From assembly GCA_020848935.1 (NCBI GenBank), contig JADLHF010000100.1:1-39189 (forward strand): 39,189 nucleotides of DNA, written 5' to 3'. Position 1 is the stretch's first letter. Each line of letters begins with the position of its first letter. The position numbers were made by a program, and so were the translations under genes. The notes beneath the pieces are model-generated. The model worked only from the letters and a program-made list of their open reading frames with translations. It was not told the origin of the DNA and ran no database searches. This DNA comes from Acetobacteraceae bacterium (GTDB lineage: Bacteria; Pseudomonadota; Alphaproteobacteria; Acetobacterales; Acetobacteraceae). Below are positions 1 to 7,407 of the stretch, in pieces.

Positions 1-1197
1 CGGGCCGTAGCAGAGGGCGGGGATGGCGTAATAGTTGAGGTAGGCGCGAACGTCGGCCACGCCGGTGGAGACGTGGGATTTGAGGGGTTCGCCGTAGACG
101 GCCTGGTGGGTGGCGGCGAGGGTCTGTTCGGCGTCGGAGCCGGGGGGGAGGTGGAAGCCGTCGGCCTGGAAGCCGTTCCAGATCACTTCGGGCGGGTTGT
201 TGGCGAGGAAGCTGTCGCCGCGGGCGGCCTGGGCGACGGCGTCGAGGACCTGCTGGCGGGCTTCGGACAGCTTGGTGCCTTCGAGCAGGCCGATGCGGCA
301 GTCCACTTCGCACCAGGCGGGGGTGGAGGAGCCCCAGTCGCCGCCGCGGATGATGCCGGGGTTGAACTTCACCGGGTTGGTCATGCCGGCGAAGAGGGGG
401 TGGTGCTTGGCCTTTGCGTTGATGCGGGCGGTGAGGTCGTAGAGCTCGTTGAGGAGGGTGTAGGCGCTCATGATGGCGTTGGTGCCGGTGTCGGCGACGG
501 CGACGTGGACGGGGACGCCGCGGATGCGCAGGCGGAACCACATCACGCCGACATGGCCGCGGGTGAGCTGGGCGCCGGTGGGTTCGGGGATCAGGGCGGC
601 GTCGGCGCGGTAGCCGCGGGCGAGGGTGGAGAGGGCGCCGTTGCCGGTGCATTCCTCCTCGGTGACGGTCTGGACGTAGATGTCGGCGGCGGGGGCGAGG
701 CCGGCGGTGCGCAGGGCGTCGAGTGCCCAGAACATGGCGGCCACACCCTGTTTCATGTCGTGGCTGCCGCGCCCGTTCATCCAGTCACCGGTGATGACGG
801 GGTCGAAGGGCGGGCGCTGCCACATCGCGACGGGGCCGGGCGGGACGACATCGACATGGCCCTGGAGGATGAGGGAGCGGCCCTTCTGTTCCGGCGCGCG
901 GATGGTGCCGACGACCTGGACGGCTTGGGCGTAGTCGGTGTCCATGACCGGGGAGAAGCCGGGGAGGTGGTCCATCTGGACCTCGGCGAGGGTGTAGCGA
1001 TCGACGTTCCAGCCGCGGGTGGCCATTTCGCGGGCGAGCCAGTCCTGGCAGGGGCCCTCCTTGCCGCGGACGGAGGGGAAGCGGACCAGGGTTTGCAGCC
1101 AGGCGAGCTGGCGGTCCCAATTGGCGGCGACGGCGGCTTCGAGCCTGGCGACGAGGGCCTGGGCGGGCGGGGCGGCGGGGTTGGCGGCGGGGGGCAT
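1..1197 (-). CDS. M20 family metallopeptidase / ArgE-DapE-like deacylase (3' end outside window)
   Basis: Zinc-dependent hydrolase of the M20 (ArgE/DapE/CPG2) family, expected to cleave an N-acyl or peptide bond in the cytoplasm. The 399 codons in the window show the family landmarks: GHVDVVPP around residues 113-120 (metal ligand His114, catalytic Asp116), NGRGSHDMKQG with the bridging Asp147, and TEEE at 179-182 carrying the catalytic and metal-binding Glu. A dimerisation-domain segment with RGVPVHVAVADTGTNAI follows. The reading frame runs off base 1 in CYGP, so only the extreme C-terminus is missing, judged by the usual length of about 420 residues. The start is the ATG at 1197; no strong Shine-Dalgarno sequence precedes it. 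The substrate cannot be read from sequence: acetylornithine, succinyl-diaminopimelate and other acylamino acids are all possible, and the catabolic surroundings argue against a dedicated arginine or lysine role. Family certain, function uncertain. Confidence 0.9.
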   Translation of the reverse strand, partial: MPPAANPAAPPAQALVARLEAAVAANWDRQLAWLQTLVRFPSVRGKEGPCQDWLAREMATRGWNVDRYTLAEVQMDHLPGFSPVMDTDYAQAVQVVGTIRAPEQKGRSLILQGHVDVVPPGPVAMWQRPPFDPVITGDWMNGRGSHDMKQGVAAMFWALDALRTAGLAPAADIYVQTVTEEECTGNGALSTLARGYRADAALIPEPTGAQLTRGHVGVMWFRLRIRGVPVHVAVADTGTNAIMSAYTLLNELYDLTARINAKAKHHPLFAGMTNPVKFNPGIIRGGDWGSSTPAWCEVDCRIGLLEGTKLSEARQQVLDAVAQAARGDSFLANNPPEVIWNGFQADGFHLPPGSDAEQTLAATHQAVYGEPLKSHVSTGVADVRAYLNYYAIPALCYGP

Positions 1198-1315
1198 CGC
1201 TGGGGTCTCCACGTCTTGGCGCCGCGGGGGCGGCGCAGCAAGGCGGGACAGCATCACAGCGCGGGGGGCACGGCAAGGTGCTGACGGCACGGCGGTGGCG
1301 GGTGGGCGTTGGTGG

Positions 1316-2029
1316 TCAGCTCCTGCGGCGGCGGCGGGACAGGGCGACGCCGACGAGGCCGACGCCGAGCAGGGCGAGGGAGGCGGGCTCGGGCACGGAA
1401 GTCTGGTTGTGTTGTCCCGGGGCCGGCAGGGCGACGAAGCCCTGGTAGGCGTACTGGCCCTGGGTATTCAGCGGGTTGATCCAATAGACGCTGGAGACGG
1501 GTGCCACGTTGTCGCCCAGGGCGGCGGCGTAGGCATTGAAGTAGCCGATCGCGGCGGGGCTGTTGTAGGCGGTGTTGGTGTCGAAGCTGACGGTGTGGCC
1601 GTTGGCGGGGCTTTCGAGCTGCCAGATCAGGCCCTGCAGTCCCTGGAACTGCGCCTGGCTGGTCAGGCCGGGGGCGATGTTGACCATCAGCCAGGCGATC
1701 TTTTCGGCAGCGGGAAGGGTATGGCCGTTGATGACGCCGGCGGTGTTGTAGGTGGTGGTGTAGGTGGCGCCGAGGGAGGCGCCGGTGAACTGGTCCACGC
1801 AGTAGAGCGCTGCGAAGTTGATGGTGTTGCCGTCGATGATGCCAAAGGAGCCGGCGATGTTGCCGCCGCCCTCGGTCACCCGCCCGCCATCGACGATCAT
1901 GCGCAGATTGCCGGAATAGGAGGTGCCGAGCGTGACGCTGTCGGCGCGGGCCGGGCCGGACAGGACAGCGCCGGACAGGACAATGCCGCACAGCAGGGCG
2001 GCGAACAACAGGCGGGGCGATGGGAGCAT
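1316..2029 (-). CDS. PEP-CTERM sorted surface protein with probable thioester domain
   Basis: A 237-residue exported protein. Residues 1-30 form a signal peptide ending near GPARAD. The C-terminus has the exosortase sorting tripartite: SVPEPASL at 211-218, a hydrophobic segment, then SRRRRRS. This predicts processing and anchoring by an EpsH-type exosortase, which is not encoded in this window. Between them, LYCVDQF (Cys77) and FQGLQGLIWQLE (Gln132, Trp136) match the paired Cys and Gln-x-x-x-Trp signature of bacterial thioester (TQXA-like) domains, in which the two side chains form an internal thioester; this is my inference from pattern. The start is chosen at 2029 because GAGGAG lies about 9 bases upstream; the frame stays open further up but without a ribosome site. 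The gene is monocistronic and follows a strong hairpin. A role in cell-surface or matrix attachment is likely but unproven. Confidence 0.88.
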   Translation of the reverse strand: MLPSPRLLFAALLCGIVLSGAVLSGPARADSVTLGTSYSGNLRMIVDGGRVTEGGGNIAGSFGIIDGNTINFAALYCVDQFTGASLGATYTTTYNTAGVINGHTLPAAEKIAWLMVNIAPGLTSQAQFQGLQGLIWQLESPANGHTVSFDTNTAYNSPAAIGYFNAYAAALGDNVAPVSSVYWINPLNTQGQYAYQGFVALPAPGQHNQTSVPEPASLALLGVGLVGVALSRRRRRS

Positions 2030-2216
2030 GAACGTGGTTCTCCTCGGCAATGCCACGCCCGGCGGCGGGTGCCGGCGCGGGCGGCAGATCAAATCAATCC
2101 TGAAATAGGCGCGCGCCGATTGTGCCGCGCCATGGCGGTGATACAGGGAATTGCTTGCAAAAAAGTTGCAGCCTGGTCGCCGAAGGAATTCAGCCGGCTC
2201 ATGCCAGCCCGCGCGC

Positions 2217-2269
2217 GATGCCAACCCGCGAAACGGCCAGAAAAGCCGGCCGTTTCGCGGGTTGGCATC
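2217..2269 (-). terminator. Perfect 22-bp inverted repeat at the dioxygenase stop codon
   Basis: Two perfectly complementary 22-base arms (2217-2238 and 2248-2269) are separated by a 9-base loop. On the minus strand the stem begins within the TGA of the dioxygenase gene (2270-2268) and ends about 190 bases before the next start. No U-run follows on either strand, so it is not a textbook intrinsic terminator. It could stop RNA polymerase through its very stable stem, protect the 3' end, or be a binding site. The inverted repeat is certain; the role is inferred. Confidence 0.6.
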
Positions 2270-3248
2270 AATCGCCGGCAGGCTTGCGGTAGGCGTAGTT
2301 GCGGTCCAGCCGCGCCATCAGGTAGTCGCCGTAGCGCACCGGGGCGAAGCGGGGCGGGTTGTCCGGGCCGGTGCAGGTGGGGACGCAGGCGACGGTGCTG
2401 TCCATGTCCATGTCGAAGAAATAGGGATTCGAGAACCGGTCCCCGCCCGACAGGTTCTTCACCCGGTGGGGGGTGGATTGCCAGCGCCGGTTGGTCCAGC
2501 GCGACAGCATGTCGGCGACATTGACCACCCAGGTGCCGGGGATCGGCGGCGCCTTGAGCCAGGTGCCGTCGGCGCGCCGCACCTCCAGCCCGCCGGCCGA
2601 GTCCTGGCACAGGATGGTGAGGAAGCCGTAATCGGTGTGCGGGGCGGAGCCGAAGGCGTCGTCCGGCGCGTCGGGCGGCTGCGGCGGATAGTGCAGCAGG
2701 CGCAGGAAGGTGGTGGGTTTTTCGAAATGCGGCGCGAACCAGTCGGGCGGCAGGTTCAGCGCGAGGGCCATCGGGCGCAGGAGCTTCAGGCAGAATTCGC
2801 GCATGGCGGCCTCGTAGGCTTCGACGGCGGCGCGGAAGCCGGGCAGGTCGGGCCACTGGTTGGGGCCGTGGACCTCGCGGCCGAAGCGCGGGTCGGTGGG
2901 CGCGACCTCGTGCATCAGCATGAGCGACTCCGAGTAGTTCGGGCGCGTCACGTTGGCCACGGTGGAGGTGACGATGACCGAGGTGTTGGGCGCCATGTAG
3001 CCGCGATGGGTGGCGTTCATGGCCAGCGCGCGCTTGGCGGCCTCGGGCTGGGCGTGGAAGCGGGCCGATGCCCGGAACAGGCCATCGACGAGCGGCTGGT
3101 CCACGCCGATGTTGCGGAAGTAGCAGAAGCCGATGCCGCGGAAGATGGCGTCGAGCTGGCCGGCGAGCGTCTGGTCGGCGGCCTGGCTGGTGCCCAAGGT
3201 GGCGAAATCGACAATCGGGAGGGTGTCGCGTTCGGTGGTGGCGGTCAT
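2268..3248 (-). CDS. 2-oxoglutarate/Fe(II)-dependent dioxygenase, isopenicillin N synthase family
   Basis: A 326-residue soluble oxygenase of the plant-type (DIOX_N plus 2OG-FeII_Oxy) family. The N-terminal part has LPIVDF at 10-15 and GFCYFRNIGV at 40-49, typical of DIOX_N. The jelly-roll domain has the iron-binding triad His204 and Asp206 in APHTDYG and His261 in STPHRVKN, plus Arg271-x-Ser273 in DRFSNPYFF, which in the family binds the 2-oxoglutarate carboxylate. All catalytic residues are present, so it should be active. AGGAG precedes the ATG by about 8 bases. It lies 38 bases downstream of the MFS gene on the same strand and may be co-transcribed with it. The substrate is unknown; relatives hydroxylate or desaturate small molecules such as ethylene precursors, gibberellins or beta-lactam precursors, and no such pathway is evident here. 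Confidence 0.92.
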   Translation of the reverse strand: MTATTERDTLPIVDFATLGTSQAADQTLAGQLDAIFRGIGFCYFRNIGVDQPLVDGLFRASARFHAQPEAAKRALAMNATHRGYMAPNTSVIVTSTVANVTRPNYSESLMLMHEVAPTDPRFGREVHGPNQWPDLPGFRAAVEAYEAAMREFCLKLLRPMALALNLPPDWFAPHFEKPTTFLRLLHYPPQPPDAPDDAFGSAPHTDYGFLTILCQDSAGGLEVRRADGTWLKAPPIPGTWVVNVADMLSRWTNRRWQSTPHRVKNLSGGDRFSNPYFFDMDMDSTVACVPTCTGPDNPPRFAPVRYGDYLMARLDRNYAYRKPAGD

Positions 3249-3286
3249 GGCGCGGGCTCCTGGCAGGGCGATGCGAGGCTAGAACG

Positions 3287-4636
3287 TCAGCGGCGCGGGC
3301 GGAACAGGCTGAGCGCGCCGGCCAGCACCGAGAAGACCGCCGCGATGGCGAGCACCAGGGGGGTGCCGCCGGCGGGGGCGAGGTTGAACAGCATCGCGAC
3401 GATGGCCGTGCCGAGGGTCTGGCCGAGCAGGCGGGAGGTGGCCTGCATGCCGCTGGCGCCGCCGCTGCGCGAGCGAGGGGCGGCGGCCATGATGGTGCGG
3501 TTGTTGGGCGAATTGAACAGGCCGAAGCCGAGGCCGCATACGATGGTGGGGCCGACGATCCACCACCAGGCGGGTGCCGCCGGCACCAGCGCCAGCCCCA
3601 CCAGGCCGAGGCACATCCCGGCCTGGCCCAGCCCGCCCATCAGCGCCGGCGAGTAGCGGTCGGCCAGCCGGCCGGCGAAGATCGCGGTGAAGGCCATCGC
3701 CACCGACCACGGCGTCATCAGCAGGCCGGTCTCGGTCTGGCTGCGGCCGAGGTCGTGGATCAGGAAGAACGGCAGCGCGGTGAAGGCCATGCTCTGCGCC
3801 GCGAAGGAGCTGACCGAGGCGGCGATCGAGAGCGCGAAGATCGGGCGCATGAACAGGTCCACCGGCAGCAGCGGCTTGGTCTGCGGCAACTGGCGCCAGA
3901 CCAGGGCGACGCCGACGGCGACGGCACCGGCGAGTTCGAGGGTGACCGCCATGCGGTCCTGGCCGTGGCCGAGCCCGTCGATGCCCAGGATCAGCAGGCC
4001 GAAGAAGCCGGCGTTCAGCGCGGCGCTGGCGCCATCGAACCTGTGCCCGCCGAGCGGGGTTTCGGGCAGATAGCGGCGGCCGATCACGAAGGCGAGCACG
4101 CCCAGCGGCAGGTTGACGGCGAACAGCATGTGCCAGTCCGCCACCGCCAGGATGGCGGACGCGATCGACGGGCCCATCGCCGAGGTGGTGGAGCCGATCA
4201 GCGCATTGTAGCCGACGCCGCGGCCGAGCTGGCTGGAGGGATAGATGAAGCGGATCAGCGCGGTGTTGACGCTCATCACCCCGGCGGCGCCGAAGCCCTG
4301 GATCACCCGGGCGCCGACCAGCTGCGGCATGGTCTGGGCCAGCGCGCAGGCGCAGGAGGCCAGGGTGAACAGCACGAGTCCCCAGAGATAGACCCGGCGG
4401 TAGCCCAGCTTCTCGCCCAGCGAGGCCAGCGGCAGCAGGGTCATGGTGACCGCGAGCTGGTAGGCATTGGCGACCCAGATGGAGTCGGACGCGCTGACCT
4501 GGAGTTCGCGCGCGATGGTGGGCAGGGCCAGGTTGGCCAGGCTGCCGGTGAGCACCGCCATCGCCAGGCCGAGGCCGAGGGTGAGGATCGCCCAGCCGCG
4601 CTGCGGGAAGGGCAGGCCGTCGGCGCTGGCGCTCAT
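3287..4636 (-). CDS. MFS transporter, DHA2 (EmrB/QacA-like) family
   Basis: Inner-membrane proton-driven transporter, 449 residues, with a hydrophobic pattern consistent with the 14-helix DHA2 group. Early landmarks are LANLALPTIARELQVS after helix 1, WVANAYQL in helix 2, the loop motif GEKLGYRRVYLWG (motif A-like) and RVIQGFGAAGVM in helix 4. A later loop carries GRLADRYSP. These are typical of multidrug or small-molecule exporters. I take ATG 4636 as the start because MSASADGLPFPQRGW places the first helix normally and a purine-rich AGGGGGC lies upstream; an extension to 4708 is possible. No membrane-fusion partner (EmrA-like) is adjacent, so it probably acts alone. The neighbouring dioxygenase gene follows on the same strand, suggesting a shared transcript. 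Substrate unknown. Confidence 0.9.
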   Translation of the reverse strand: MSASADGLPFPQRGWAILTLGLGLAMAVLTGSLANLALPTIARELQVSASDSIWVANAYQLAVTMTLLPLASLGEKLGYRRVYLWGLVLFTLASCACALAQTMPQLVGARVIQGFGAAGVMSVNTALIRFIYPSSQLGRGVGYNALIGSTTSAMGPSIASAILAVADWHMLFAVNLPLGVLAFVIGRRYLPETPLGGHRFDGASAALNAGFFGLLILGIDGLGHGQDRMAVTLELAGAVAVGVALVWRQLPQTKPLLPVDLFMRPIFALSIAASVSSFAAQSMAFTALPFFLIHDLGRSQTETGLLMTPWSVAMAFTAIFAGRLADRYSPALMGGLGQAGMCLGLVGLALVPAAPAWWWIVGPTIVCGLGFGLFNSPNNRTIMAAAPRSRSGGASGMQATSRLLGQTLGTAIVAMLFNLAPAGGTPLVLAIAAVFSVLAGALSLFRPRR

Positions 4637-4748
4637 GGCGATGGTGGCGCCCCCTGCCCCTGGCTGCACTGTCGGTCGGATCGCGTGCCGGATTGCCTCA
4701 TGCGGCACCGCAATATCCGCCGGGGCGGGACACGGTGCAAGCGGGCGG

Positions 4749-5705
4749 TCAGCGCCGTGCGTAGGCGGTGTCGATCAGGGCGGTGGCGCGGGCGAAGTCG
4801 GCCAGGGTGAGCGGCGGCTGGCGGGCCTCGCGCAGGCAGGCCAGCACCTCGGCCAGGTAGGCGCCGTAGCGGCGGGCGACGGGCACGTTCGGGCGCTCGA
4901 CCGTGCCGGCGGCGGTGGAGAGCAGCAGGCGGGTGCCGTCATCCCACAGGCTGGCGCCGCGGCCGTCCAGCCGCCAGGCGGTGAAGCCGGCTTTCGGATC
5001 GGCCACGCTGTAGCCGGCCTCGACAAGCCCGAGCATGCCGTCGGCGGCGCGCAGGACCAGGCAGGCGTAGTCCTCGACCGCCGCGCCGTGCACGCCGGGG
5101 CCGAAACTGGCGCTTTCCAGCGTCACGTCCTGGGCGCCGGCCAGGGCGAGGAAGGCGTCGACGCCGTGGACGCCGAGGTTGCGCAGCGCGCCGCCGCCGC
5201 TCTGCGCGGGGTCGAGCATCCAGCCGACGCCCCATTGCGGGTAGCGCGACGGCGGGCCGTTGAGCAGGCGGAACTGCATGTGGGAGATCGGGCCGATCTC
5301 GCCCGCGGCGCGCAGGGCAGCCGCCTCGGCGAGCAGGCCGGCGGTGCGGCTGGGCAGGGCGACGGTGACCAGGCGGCCGGCGGCGGCCTCGACCAGGGGT
5401 GCCACGTCAGCAGCCGACAGGCCGAGCGGCTTGTCCAGCAGCAGCGGCGGTCCCGGCCGGGCGAGCAGTTCGCCGACCAGGACGGCGGCGCGCGGGCCGC
5501 GGCCAAGGACGATCAGCAGGTCGCAGGCGGCGTCCAGCGCAGCATCGAGCGAGGCGAAGGGCTCGGCCTGTTCCTGGGTCGCGAAGGCGGCGGCGATACC
5601 CGCATCGTCGTCCCATACGCCGGCCAGTTCGGCGCCGGCTTCGCGGATGGCGGTGCTGTGGTGGCCGGCGTGCCAGTGGCTGACCCCCAGGATTCCCACG
5701 CGCAT
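4749..5705 (-). CDS. Gfo/Idh/MocA family NAD(P)-dependent oxidoreductase
   Basis: A 318-residue cytoplasmic dehydrogenase. The N-terminal Rossmann fold begins at residue 2 with RVGILGVSHWHAGHH, a slightly altered GxGxxG. LLLDKPLG at 88-95 is the family EKP-type motif with Asp for Glu; Lys92 is the usual catalytic lysine. GGGALRNLGVHGVD at 170-183 supplies His180, the second conserved catalytic position. Family members oxidise or reduce sugars, inositols or related hydroxy compounds. A very strong AGGAGGAAG sits just before the ATG. It is divergent from a DapA-like aldolase with only 44 bases between the two start codons, suggesting the pair is co-regulated and works on the same substrate, perhaps a sugar acid. 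Substrate not determinable. Confidence 0.9.
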   Translation of the reverse strand: MRVGILGVSHWHAGHHSTAIREAGAELAGVWDDDAGIAAAFATQEQAEPFASLDAALDAACDLLIVLGRGPRAAVLVGELLARPGPPLLLDKPLGLSAADVAPLVEAAAGRLVTVALPSRTAGLLAEAAALRAAGEIGPISHMQFRLLNGPPSRYPQWGVGWMLDPAQSGGGALRNLGVHGVDAFLALAGAQDVTLESASFGPGVHGAAVEDYACLVLRAADGMLGLVEAGYSVADPKAGFTAWRLDGRGASLWDDGTRLLLSTAAGTVERPNVPVARRYGAYLAEVLACLREARQPPLTLADFARATALIDTAYARR

Positions 5706-5749
5706 GACTTCCTCCTAACATCTGTCCGTTCACCCTGGAGGATACGGCC

Positions 5750-6676
5750 ATGGCTCGGGATATCAAAGGATTGCGCGGCGTGGTGCCGCCAGTGGTGACC
5801 CCGCTGCAGGGCGATTTCACGGTTGACTACCCCTCCTTCACCCGGGTGATCGAGCATCTGATCGCCGGCGGGGTGCACGGGCTGTTCTTCCTCGGCTCGA
5901 CCAGCGAGGTGGTGTTCCACGACGAAGCGACGCGCGATCGCATCCTGGCGCATGCGGTCGGGGTGGTGGCCGGGCGGCTGCCGGTGCTGGCCGGGGTGGT
6001 CGATCCGGCGACCGACCGGGTGATCGGCCATGCCAGGCGCGCCGCGTCGCTGGGGGTGGACGGGGTGGTGGTGACGGCACCGTTCTATACCCGCACCAGT
6101 GCCGCCGAGACCGTGGAGCACTTTCGCTGCGTGGCCGCGGGCTCGCCGGTGCCGGTGGTGGCCTATGACCTGCCGGTGAGCGTGCATTCCAAGCTGGCGC
6201 GCGAGACGGTGGTGGGGCTGGCGCGCGAGGGGGCGATCGTCGGGCTGAAGGACTCCTCGGGCGATGGCGGCGGGCTGCGCTACGTGATCGCCGACATGGC
6301 GGACCGGCCGGATTTCTTCTGCATGACCGGCGGCGAACTGGACGTGGACGGGGCGCTGCTGATGGGCGCGCATGGGGTGGTGCCGGGCTTGGGCAATGTC
6401 GATCCCGGCGGCTATGTGCGGCTGTACGAGGCGGCGATGCAGGGCAACTGGGCGGTGGCGAAGGCGGAGCAGGCGCGGCTGTGCCGGCTGTTCGAGATCG
6501 TCTGGTGCGGGGTGCCGCGGACCAGCGCGGGGGCCTCCGGCGTGGGCGGGTTCAAGACGGCGATGCGGGCGATGGGGATCGTCGCCACCAACACCATGGC
6601 GCGGCCGCAGCGTTCGCTGAATGCCGAGGAAAGCGCGCGGGTGGAGGCGATCATGCGGGGGGCGGGGTTGCTGTAG
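5750..6676 (+). CDS. Dihydrodipicolinate synthase/N-acetylneuraminate lyase family aldolase
   Basis: A 308-residue class I aldolase with the TIM-barrel DapA fold. Visible landmarks: GVVPPVVTPL at 10-19, LGSTSE at 48-53 (pyruvate-carboxylate binding loop, usually GTTGE), AYDLPV with Tyr139, and the Schiff-base Lys167 in VGLKDSSG. GAHGVVPGLGN near 240 is the usual substrate-entry loop. GGAGG-like sequence precedes the ATG by about 7 bases. The divergent partner is a Gfo/Idh/MocA oxidoreductase, so a catabolic aldolase or dehydratase for a keto-acid sugar derivative is more likely than lysine biosynthesis. Its TAG stop is the first base pairs of an AT-rich repeat. Family sure, reaction inferred. 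Confidence 0.92.
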   Translation: MARDIKGLRGVVPPVVTPLQGDFTVDYPSFTRVIEHLIAGGVHGLFFLGSTSEVVFHDEATRDRILAHAVGVVAGRLPVLAGVVDPATDRVIGHARRAASLGVDGVVVTAPFYTRTSAAETVEHFRCVAAGSPVPVVAYDLPVSVHSKLARETVVGLAREGAIVGLKDSSGDGGGLRYVIADMADRPDFFCMTGGELDVDGALLMGAHGVVPGLGNVDPGGYVRLYEAAMQGNWAVAKAEQARLCRLFEIVWCGVPRTSAGASGVGGFKTAMRAMGIVATNTMARPQRSLNAEESARVEAIMRGAGLL

Positions 6677-6810
6677 GAAGGAAGCAAGATGTCCTTTTTT
6701 GAAAAAAAGAACCAAAAAACTTCCATTCGGTAAGGTAAGTCAATCCAGCCGAGAAAACGGACAAAAGTCTTTTCGCTTCTTTTTCTTCAGAAAAAGAAGA
6801 CCTTCCTTGC
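6676..6810 (+). repeat. AT-rich two-hairpin intergenic repeat, copy A
   Basis: About 135 bp, far more AT-rich than its surroundings. The left half contains a TTTTTT-GA-AAAAAAA hairpin followed by CCAAAAAAC. The right half contains CTTCTTTTTC-TTCA-GAAAAAGAAG, a 10-bp perfect stem, then ACCTTCCTT. The outer ends (GGAAGGAAG and CCTTCCTT) are inverted. The 38-nt core at 6724-6761 is identical to that of copy B. It begins in the last base of the aldolase TAG stop and lies between convergent genes. Confidence 0.9.
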
Positions 6811-6891
6811 TTTATCCATGGCTGCCCCGAAAGCGGCGAGGACCCGGCGGCGCAACGGCGGCTTCGGCCATCGCGGCGGCCCTGGCGCGGA

Positions 6892-7398
6892 TCAGCCGCA
6901 GGGGGCGGCGGCGGCGGCCGGGAGGCGGGCGAGCACGCCGTCGTCGAGCAGTTGCTTGACGGTGGCGTCGGTCTGCACCTGGGTGGCGCCGCCGGGTTCG
7001 TCGAACCAGGGGGCGGCGCGGCCGATCCAGACCGGGAGCGGGGTGAGCACGCGGAAGCTGCTGTAGGGCTGGGTGGCGCAGGCGGTGGGCAGGGCGCGGG
7101 CGCGGAAGGCGGCGCCCTTGGGGCTGAGGAAGCGGCCGGTGTCGGCGCCGAAGCGGTCGAGCAGCACGCCGGGCGGCAGGATGATGGGCGTGGCGGTGCC
7201 GCGGAAGCCGTCCTCCGGCGGCCAGCGGATGTCGCCGGCGGCCGAGAGCCAGGCGGGCGCGAGGTCGGGCCGCGCCCAGGCCGGAGGCGTGGGCACCGGG
7301 GGCGCGGAGACCGGGGGCGCGGAGACCGGGGGCGCGGAGACCGGGGGCGCGGGTGCGGCGCAGGCGGCGAGCAGGAGCAGCAGCCCGAGGGCGCGCAT
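6892..7398 (-). CDS. TNT-domain (NAD glycohydrolase-like) lipoprotein
   Basis: A 168-residue predicted lipoprotein. A short hydrophobic leader ends in LLLAAC (lipobox, Cys13), followed by a Pro-rich linker with PPVSA repeated three times. Residues from about 70 match the tuberculosis necrotizing toxin (TNT) fold: LLDRFG, GRFLSPKG, RARALP, PLPVWIG, APWFDEPGG with a following Gln, and VKQLLDDGVL near the end. In CpnT of Mycobacterium this domain hydrolyses NAD(P)+; here activity is inferred, and the usual GGG-x-Q loop reads GGATQ. The export signal means it would act outside the cytoplasm or be kept on the membrane, protecting the cell without a cytoplasmic antitoxin. It starts 9 bases after the stop of the NHL gene and is probably co-transcribed with it. 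No adjacent gene resembles the known immunity factor IFT. Confidence 0.8.
   Translation of the reverse strand: MRALGLLLLLAACAAPAPPVSAPPVSAPPVSAPPVPTPPAWARPDLAPAWLSAAGDIRWPPEDGFRGTATPIILPPGVLLDRFGADTGRFLSPKGAAFRARALPTACATQPYSSFRVLTPLPVWIGRAAPWFDEPGGATQVQTDATVKQLLDDGVLARLPAAAAAPCG
7295..7352 (-). repeat. 15-bp tandem repeat inside the TNT lipoprotein gene
   Basis: About four head-to-tail copies of a 15-base unit (ACCGGGGGCGCGGAG on the plus strand) encode the PPVSA linker repeats between the lipobox and the TNT domain. Copies are nearly identical at DNA level, so copy number may vary between strains by slippage, in frame. Confidence 0.85.
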
Positions 7399-7407
7399 CG
7401 GTGAGGC

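Noticed and set aside
73..1284. A long plus-strand frame at the left edge
   Set aside because: Antisense of the M20 gene, which carries the full metal-binding motif set on the minus strand.
6676..6810. Calling the AT-rich repeats intrinsic terminators
   Set aside because: The stems are almost only A/T and no U-run follows a GC-rich stem on either strand; described as repeats with unknown role.
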